64,000 bases of DNA from an uncultured Anaeroplasmataceae bacterium (GTDB lineage: Bacteria; Bacillota_I; Bacilli_A; Acholeplasmatales; Anaeroplasmataceae). Position 1 is the stretch's first letter. Each line of letters begins with the position of its first letter. Under the pieces are notes generated by a model. The model was given only the letters and a program-made list of their open reading frames with translations, did not search any database and had not been told where the DNA came from. This document shows positions 59,453-64,000 of this stretch, in pieces. The position numbers and the translations under genes are program-made. The stretch lies in NCBI GenBank assembly GCA_910584005.1, contig CAJTXR010000001.1, forward strand, positions 186,001 to 250,000, in the 5' to 3' direction.

Positions 59453-60010
59453 CTACTTCACTAAAGCCTGGAGAGCTTGCTTGACTAAAATTCCTTCCTC
59501 TAAGGTAACATCCAGTTTAGGAAGAATTTTAGAGATTTCCTTTTTATTATATCCAAGAGCTAATAGTGCCTGCTCCACGTCTTCAAGTTTGCTATTTTTA
59601 ACGATGATTTCCTCTGCAAAATTTAATTTTCCAGCCAAATCTAAAATAATTTGTTGACTTGCCTTTGCCCCAATTCCTGGAAATTTTCTTAAATAAACGT
59701 CATTTCGTTCTTCTATGGCTTTGACAATTTCTTTTACTGTTCCAGTAGCAAGAATGGATAAAGCACTTTTAGGTCCAATTCCACTAACTGAAATCAATTT
59801 TAAAAACAAATCCTTTTCTTCCTCAGTTTGAAATCCGTATAAATCAATGATATCTTCTCTTACATATTGATAAACATACACCTTGCACTCCTGATTTAAC
59901 GAAAAGCTATACGGATTGCTCACGATAAGTAAATACCCAATTCCATGGTTTTCTATTATAATATTTTTAGGAGTAATCTTCGTAATTACTCCATGAATAT
60001 ATCCATACAT
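59453..60010 (-). CDS. ruvA: Holliday junction protein RuvA
   Basis: Binds four-way junctions. The 185-residue protein has the N-terminal OB domain, HhH motifs (VSGIGPKSALSIL, FPGIGAKASQQIILDL) and a C-terminal RuvB-binding domain. It abuts ruvB with no gap. Confidence 0.96.
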   Translation of the reverse strand: MYGYIHGVITKITPKNIIIENHGIGYLLIVSNPYSFSLNQECKVYVYQYVREDIIDLYGFQTEEEKDLFLKLISVSGIGPKSALSILATGTVKEIVKAIEERNDVYLRKFPGIGAKASQQIILDLAGKLNFAEEIIVKNSKLEDVEQALLALGYNKKEISKILPKLDVTLEEGILVKQALQALVK

Positions 60011-60060
60011 CTAAAATCACCTATTTTAATCATACCACAAATGCAAAGAAAAAAAAAGTA

Positions 60061-60095
60061 GAACAACAAAAAAACACTTTACTTTTGAAAGTGTT
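60061..60095 (-). terminator. Terminator after the LysM gene
   Basis: AACACTTT pairs with AAAGTGTT around a 7-base loop, followed by seven T on the minus strand. It lies between the LysM gene and ruvA. Confidence 0.85.
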
Positions 60096-60468
60096 AATTG
60101 CTTTTTTTATAAGGAGGTTTTGGAGGTAAAATACCTGGATAAGGAATTCCTTTAAATGTAGTTTCTCTTTCTTTTGGTTGTGAGGTCTGTTGAAGTGGTG
60201 GTGCCCATTCTTTTTTTGGTTCTTCAACCTCATTTTCTTCAATAATTTCATTAATTTTAGGAAAATAATGTTCAACAAAACTTTCTGTATTTTCTAAAAT
60301 TTGTTCTACCTCTTTACTCATCACAGGTATCTTAATTTTCATTCCACTCACCAAGTGATGAAAATCAGTAATATGAAGATTAACAGACTGGATTTCATCC
60401 AGTTCTAAATGATACATATCTAAAATTTCTTCTATTCTTTCTCCATTTTTCACTATGTGCTCAAGCAT
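60094..60468 (-). CDS. LysM-domain spore-type protein
   Basis: The first 50 residues (LEHIVKNGERIEEILDMYHLELDEIQSVN in parts; LVSGMKIKIP) form one LysM domain, and the rest is acidic then proline-rich (YPGILPPKPPYK). LysM proteins such as SafA or SpoVID bind cortex or coat layers in spores. No signal peptide is present, consistent with mother-cell coat assembly. The symbol is not certain. It precedes the ruv genes but has its own terminator. Confidence 0.7.
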   Translation of the reverse strand: MLEHIVKNGERIEEILDMYHLELDEIQSVNLHITDFHHLVSGMKIKIPVMSKEVEQILENTESFVEHYFPKINEIIEENEVEEPKKEWAPPLQQTSQPKERETTFKGIPYPGILPPKPPYKKSN

Positions 60469-60483
60469 AATATCACCACAATA

Positions 60484-61074
60484 TTATATGCGATCTAAGA
60501 TGAAAATATTTCCTTTTTGCTCCACCAACTTTAGATTCCATTTCCAAAAAGTAAATGTGTTCTTTTTTATAAATGTAACATGAGTACTATCCCTTAGATA
60601 CCACCAATCTTTTAAGTATTCTTCTTCATAAGGCTGAGTAATTATGATGATTCTTCCCTTTGGTTTTAACAAATAAAACAAAAAAGAAAGATCATGATTT
60701 AAATCTTTTAAATGCTCAAATACTTCAATTAAAATAATTGTGTCATATTTTTTGGAAAGTAAATTCGGAAAATAATATAAATCATAGGAATCACAATTTC
60801 TTCCCTCTTCTTTCATTGTTTTTTCCAATGCTTTAATCTTCCCACATCCAAAATCTAAAGTTTCTCCGATTTTTATATAAGATTCTATTTTTTTATATGT
60901 TTTTTGAATATAGTTCAAATAAGAAGAATCAACAATATGATGATCATAACGTTCTTTTTCCTCTTTTGAGCTTGGATGTCGTTTTTTTAATAATAAGCCA
61001 CATTTTCCACATTGTTCATATTCATTATTCATAATTTTTATTGTAATCATTTCATTTTGACACAAACAACGCAT
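60484..61074 (-). CDS. SAM-dependent methyltransferase
   Basis: The 196-residue protein has an N-terminal CxC...CGKCG zinc-ribbon-like region, then a class I methyltransferase core: TLDFGCGKIKALEKTM (motif I), TIILIEVFEHLKDL, and KPKGRIIIITQP. Target unknown. It ends 16 bases before the LysM gene start, so the two are likely co-transcribed. Confidence 0.82.
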   Translation of the reverse strand: MRCLCQNEMITIKIMNNEYEQCGKCGLLLKKRHPSSKEEKERYDHHIVDSSYLNYIQKTYKKIESYIKIGETLDFGCGKIKALEKTMKEEGRNCDSYDLYYFPNLLSKKYDTIILIEVFEHLKDLNHDLSFLFYLLKPKGRIIIITQPYEEEYLKDWWYLRDSTHVTFIKKNTFTFWKWNLKLVEQKGNIFILDRI

Positions 61075-61163
61075 ATCTTAGTCCCCTTTTTCTTTGACTA
61101 TTTCTTAAAATAATTATATAATATTAAAGATAGCAATACAATAACAAATGAAGGAGGGGTAAA

Positions 61164-64000
61164 ATGGATATCAATGAAAAATTAGCAGAATTTAAAAAGA
61201 ATTATACCAAGCTGAGTACCGATTTTTCTTATATCGAGGAAGATGATCCAATTACCTCTGTTAAATTAAATATGATCCTTCAGGAATTAGATAAGTGGAC
61301 AAATGATTTATCCTATAAAATTAATCAGCATAGTTTTTATAAAGAAGAATTTTTAAGGAAGGATCAGGAGGCCTTAAAAACCTATCAAAAATTAATTACT
61401 ACATTAAATGATTCTTTAAGCTCTAAAATTGATTCTATTACTAAGGATCATATTGCTTCCTGTCAAAAGCTAAAAGATAAAATAGAGGCTTCTAAGCAAA
61501 ATTGTGAATATACAAAAGAACAGCTAGAGGTCGAGTATAATTATTTTGTTTCTACTTCTGAACTCAATAAAATCATCTTAGATAACGATTTTGAAGAAGC
61601 AAAAAAGAGATATGTATATCAAAAAGGGGAAGCCAAGGAGTCATATTTAGAAATTGTAAAGAAAAATAATATTGCATTAGAAAAAATTAAAGAAGAAATA
61701 GATAAAGATTATTTTCAAAAAGTATATGATTTTCAAAAGGAATGCAATGAAACAATCGATAAGCTACATCATTTAATTGAAATTAAATCTATTGAACTCA
61801 ATTCAATTAATGCTGCCCTTGAAACAGAACGCAATAATATGAAAGAAAAATATCGCCAAGAAAGTGCAAACTTAAATGAAGCGATAAAGAAAATTGCAGA
61901 TGAAAAAAATAAATTAATAGATAAAGCACGTAGTGAATATAATAAAGCAATGAGTGATGCTGATATTGAAAAAGAGAATAAACGAGCTGTCTATCAAGCC
62001 AAATCTCAAGCTTTATTAAAGGAATTCGTTACAAAAATTAATGTAATTGATGAGCAAACCACAAAGACAAAAAAAGATTTCGATAAAAAAATTGATCAAG
62101 TGAAAAGGAAATATTATTTTGTTGTATTTTTGAAAGATAAAAAATTTCATTATCAGTTAGAACAAATATATAATGCTTCTCCTTCTATTGATAAATATAC
62201 AAATCATTTACTAAAATTTAAAAATAAACAACATCGAATCAATGCTTTATGCTATAAGAAAGAAAATGAATTAATTTTATTAGAACTTACTAAACTATAT
62301 ACAGTTAAAGTAAATGAAAATAGAAATAATAAGAATTTTTTAGAAATAGATAAAAATTTTGCAATTAAAAATATAACTGATCAAGAACAATTTGATAATA
62401 AGTATTACCAAGAAAAAGACAATGTCTATGAAAATGATTTTAATTATGTTGTGAAAACGGCAAACTATACTTTTGCCCAAAAAGCGAATCATTTAAGATG
62501 CCAATCTCAAATTCGTACAAAATTACTTGAAAGAAACTACGATGGGATTGAAGCCAATTATTATAAGCGAATTGAAGAAATTCAAAATAAAATTAACTCT
62601 TATAAAATGGAAATTGATTTAACTCGTGAATTGAATGACCTCATTACCAAGCATAGAGAGTTCAACTATCAGAGTCAAATCCACTTAGAAGAGATTAACA
62701 ACCTATTAGAAATAGAAAAAAACAAACTTTTAAAAGAATTCAATACTTCTCAATTTGAATGTAATATGAAAAATATTACACTTTCTAAGGAATATGGGTA
62801 CAAAAAAATTGATCTTGAAAATCAACGAGCAGAGAAATTTAAGAATTTAAAAATTCGTTTAGAGGAACTCTTATTAGAAAAAAATGGAGTATCCATTGCC
62901 TTTTCTATTAAAAAGGAAGAGTTAAATGAACGATTTTCTAAGATTAAGACTCAATTGATTCACAATAATGATTTAAGAACAAGTAAGGATAAATATCTCG
63001 AACGACTGAAAAATAATGATGAGGATTATTTAAATCAAATTATTAATTCTTATAGTCTTTTTTTCGATGATATTTCCAAGTATTTTCATAGAATCATAAA
63101 AATTATTTTAAGTGATATTATTCCAACAGAAAAAAATTTTCATTATTTAGAAACTTTGATTAAAAGTTATCTTCAGCTTCTTCTTTCCTTATTTGAACAA
63201 GCCCTTCTTTCTTTAAACGAAATTGTTAGTCAAGTATTAGAGAAAAAAATGGAGTACATCTATGATTTCAAATATCGCTCCTCTATGGATGCTTTAAGAG
63301 AAAACTATAAGAACACAATTCAAGAATATTTAAATCAAAAGGAAGAAATTATTGATAAAATTGATAGTTCCCAAAAAACAATAGAGAATTTTAAACAAAA
63401 GATATATACCCTTTTTAATGATATCGAAATGCTAAAACAAAGCAATGGAACAAAAAAGAAAAAGTTAGATGCTACTGCTCTTTTAACTATTAAACATAAT
63501 AATTTAAAAATTAAAGATTACCGTGAAAAAATCGAAAATTTCAATCAAATTATTAAACTTAGCACGGATGATATCGCAATTTTAGATAAGAAAAAATTAC
63601 AGGATACCATAACCTTTAATAAAGAATGCAAACGTATTGAAAAATTTGTAGCGGATGATACTCTAACTTACCAAACTTTTAAACATGTAATGGAAGACAT
63701 TGTTAAAGAGGCTCAAAATTCTTTATCCCATTTTTCTTTGAATGATGATTTGAAACATTTTACAGAGAAAAAATTAAATCGGGAAATAGAAAAACAGCTA
63801 AATACTTCTTCTATGATGATTCATCGTTCAAGAGTAAAATTGAACATGGCCTTTCAAATATTTATAAAGTCATGTAAAAATGAAACAGAGAAAAAAATAT
63901 TTGAAAACAGTTTAGAATTTCAAGAAGAAATCAGCAAATATAATAAACAATATAATACTGCTCTTGAGGAATACCAAACAGAATATCATCAAACGATAGC
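61164..64000 (+). CDS. Very long coiled-coil protein, incomplete at window end
   Basis: From ATG 61164 (after AGGAGGGG) an open frame runs to the last base without a stop, at least 945 codons. Composition is dominated by Lys, Glu, Asn, Ile and Leu with heptad-like patterns over most of the length, no signal peptide, no membrane segment and no recognised enzyme motif. It is probably a large cytoplasmic, structural or scaffold-type coiled-coil protein. It is divergent from the methyltransferase/LysM genes, with about 90 bases between. No family assignment. Confidence 0.75.
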   Translation, partial: MDINEKLAEFKKNYTKLSTDFSYIEEDDPITSVKLNMILQELDKWTNDLSYKINQHSFYKEEFLRKDQEALKTYQKLITTLNDSLSSKIDSITKDHIASCQKLKDKIEASKQNCEYTKEQLEVEYNYFVSTSELNKIILDNDFEEAKKRYVYQKGEAKESYLEIVKKNNIALEKIKEEIDKDYFQKVYDFQKECNETIDKLHHLIEIKSIELNSINAALETERNNMKEKYRQESANLNEAIKKIADEKNKLIDKARSEYNKAMSDADIEKENKRAVYQAKSQALLKEFVTKINVIDEQTTKTKKDFDKKIDQVKRKYYFVVFLKDKKFHYQLEQIYNASPSIDKYTNHLLKFKNKQHRINALCYKKENELILLELTKLYTVKVNENRNNKNFLEIDKNFAIKNITDQEQFDNKYYQEKDNVYENDFNYVVKTANYTFAQKANHLRCQSQIRTKLLERNYDGIEANYYKRIEEIQNKINSYKMEIDLTRELNDLITKHREFNYQSQIHLEEINNLLEIEKNKLLKEFNTSQFECNMKNITLSKEYGYKKIDLENQRAEKFKNLKIRLEELLLEKNGVSIAFSIKKEELNERFSKIKTQLIHNNDLRTSKDKYLERLKNNDEDYLNQIINSYSLFFDDISKYFHRIIKIILSDIIPTEKNFHYLETLIKSYLQLLLSLFEQALLSLNEIVSQVLEKKMEYIYDFKYRSSMDALRENYKNTIQEYLNQKEEIIDKIDSSQKTIENFKQKIYTLFNDIEMLKQSNGTKKKKLDATALLTIKHNNLKIKDYREKIENFNQIIKLSTDDIAILDKKKLQDTITFNKECKRIEKFVADDTLTYQTFKHVMEDIVKEAQNSLSHFSLNDDLKHFTEKKLNREIEKQLNTSSMMIHRSRVKLNMAFQIFIKSCKNETEKKIFENSLEFQEEISKYNKQYNTALEEYQTEYHQTI

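Noticed and set aside
60030..60278. Minus-strand open frame overlapping the LysM gene
   Set aside because: It is a second frame of the LysM gene, runs through the terminator and has no ribosome site or family match.
1..64000. CRISPR arrays, rRNA genes and complete insertion sequences
   Set aside because: No spaced repeat arrays, no rRNA sequences and no transposase reading frames were found on either strand.

Overview
The window is a low-GC, AT-rich chromosome segment from an endospore-forming member of the Bacillota. It carries spoIVA, a spoIIAA-spoIIAB-spoVAC-spoVAD-spoVAE cluster, a CotY/ExsY-like coat protein and a LysM spore-type protein. TGA is used as a stop, for example in the overlap of the ECF and uridine-kinase-like genes, so the standard bacterial code applies. 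Housekeeping gene orders are canonical: rimP-nusA-rnpM-ylxQ-infB-rbfA, infC-rpmI-rplT, secG/rnr-smpB-ssrA, ruvA-ruvB-queA and ppiB-tgt. Pyruvate phosphate dikinase, rubrerythrins and desulfoferrodoxin point to an anaerobe. An Erysipelotrichia-like or neighbouring Bacilli lineage is plausible, but that placement is inference.

Layout. 0.1-3.1 kb: spoIVA and an aldehyde dehydrogenase. 3.3-5.1 kb: a small membrane protein, two tandem look-alike small RNA genes on the minus strand (each with promoter, C-rich loop hairpin and terminator) and an MgtC-family gene. 5.1-11.6 kb: dipeptidase, flavin reductase, CPBP protease, the spoVA/spoIIA cluster (without sigF) and an FAD oxidoreductase. 11.8-14.7 kb: CarD-like regulator, lipase-like hydrolase, and the infC operon with its promoter, leader attenuator and a probable AUU start. 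14.7-17.8 kb: a tightly overlapping four-gene cassette (secreted protein, membrane-anchored protein, ABC ATPase, permease) with a divergent small gene. 17.9-23.4 kb: Mrp ATPase, a Tyr/Pro-rich small protein and the nusA-infB operon. 23.5-27.8 kb: macro-domain protein, zinc-ribbon membrane protein, stand-alone FakA C-terminal-like domain, uridine-kinase-like protein, ECF S component, DUF362 and YjbR-like proteins.

27.9-35.1 kb is accessory DNA: two TetR genes, a HAD/ABC export operon, a GNAT gene, a truncated XRE gene, a repeated hairpin element and a degenerate tRNA-Arg(CCU). 35.1-41.2 kb is a visibly GC-richer island for oxidative and sulfur stress: desulfoferrodoxin relic, ferredoxin-rubrerythrin fusion, rubredoxin-like protein, DUF134-NifX fusion, Crp/Fnr regulator, CoA-disulfide reductase-rhodanese, rhodanese and thioredoxin. 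Its two main operons share a palindrome centred about 41 bases upstream of their predicted transcription starts, which suggests direct activation by the island's Crp/Fnr protein. 41.2-42.7 kb, just downstream of ssrA, holds gene fragments, an XRE protein and an AbiEi-like protein with a palindromic operator.

42.7-61.1 kb returns to core genes: ssrA, smpB, rnr, secG, ppdK, a pepV-trmB-peptidase-pheA-pdp operon, HPr next to a membrane-anchored EIIB-like protein lacking the catalytic cysteine, a coat protein, tgt, ppiB, queA, ruvBA, LysM protein and methyltransferase. From 61,164 a very long coiled-coil gene runs off the end of the window.
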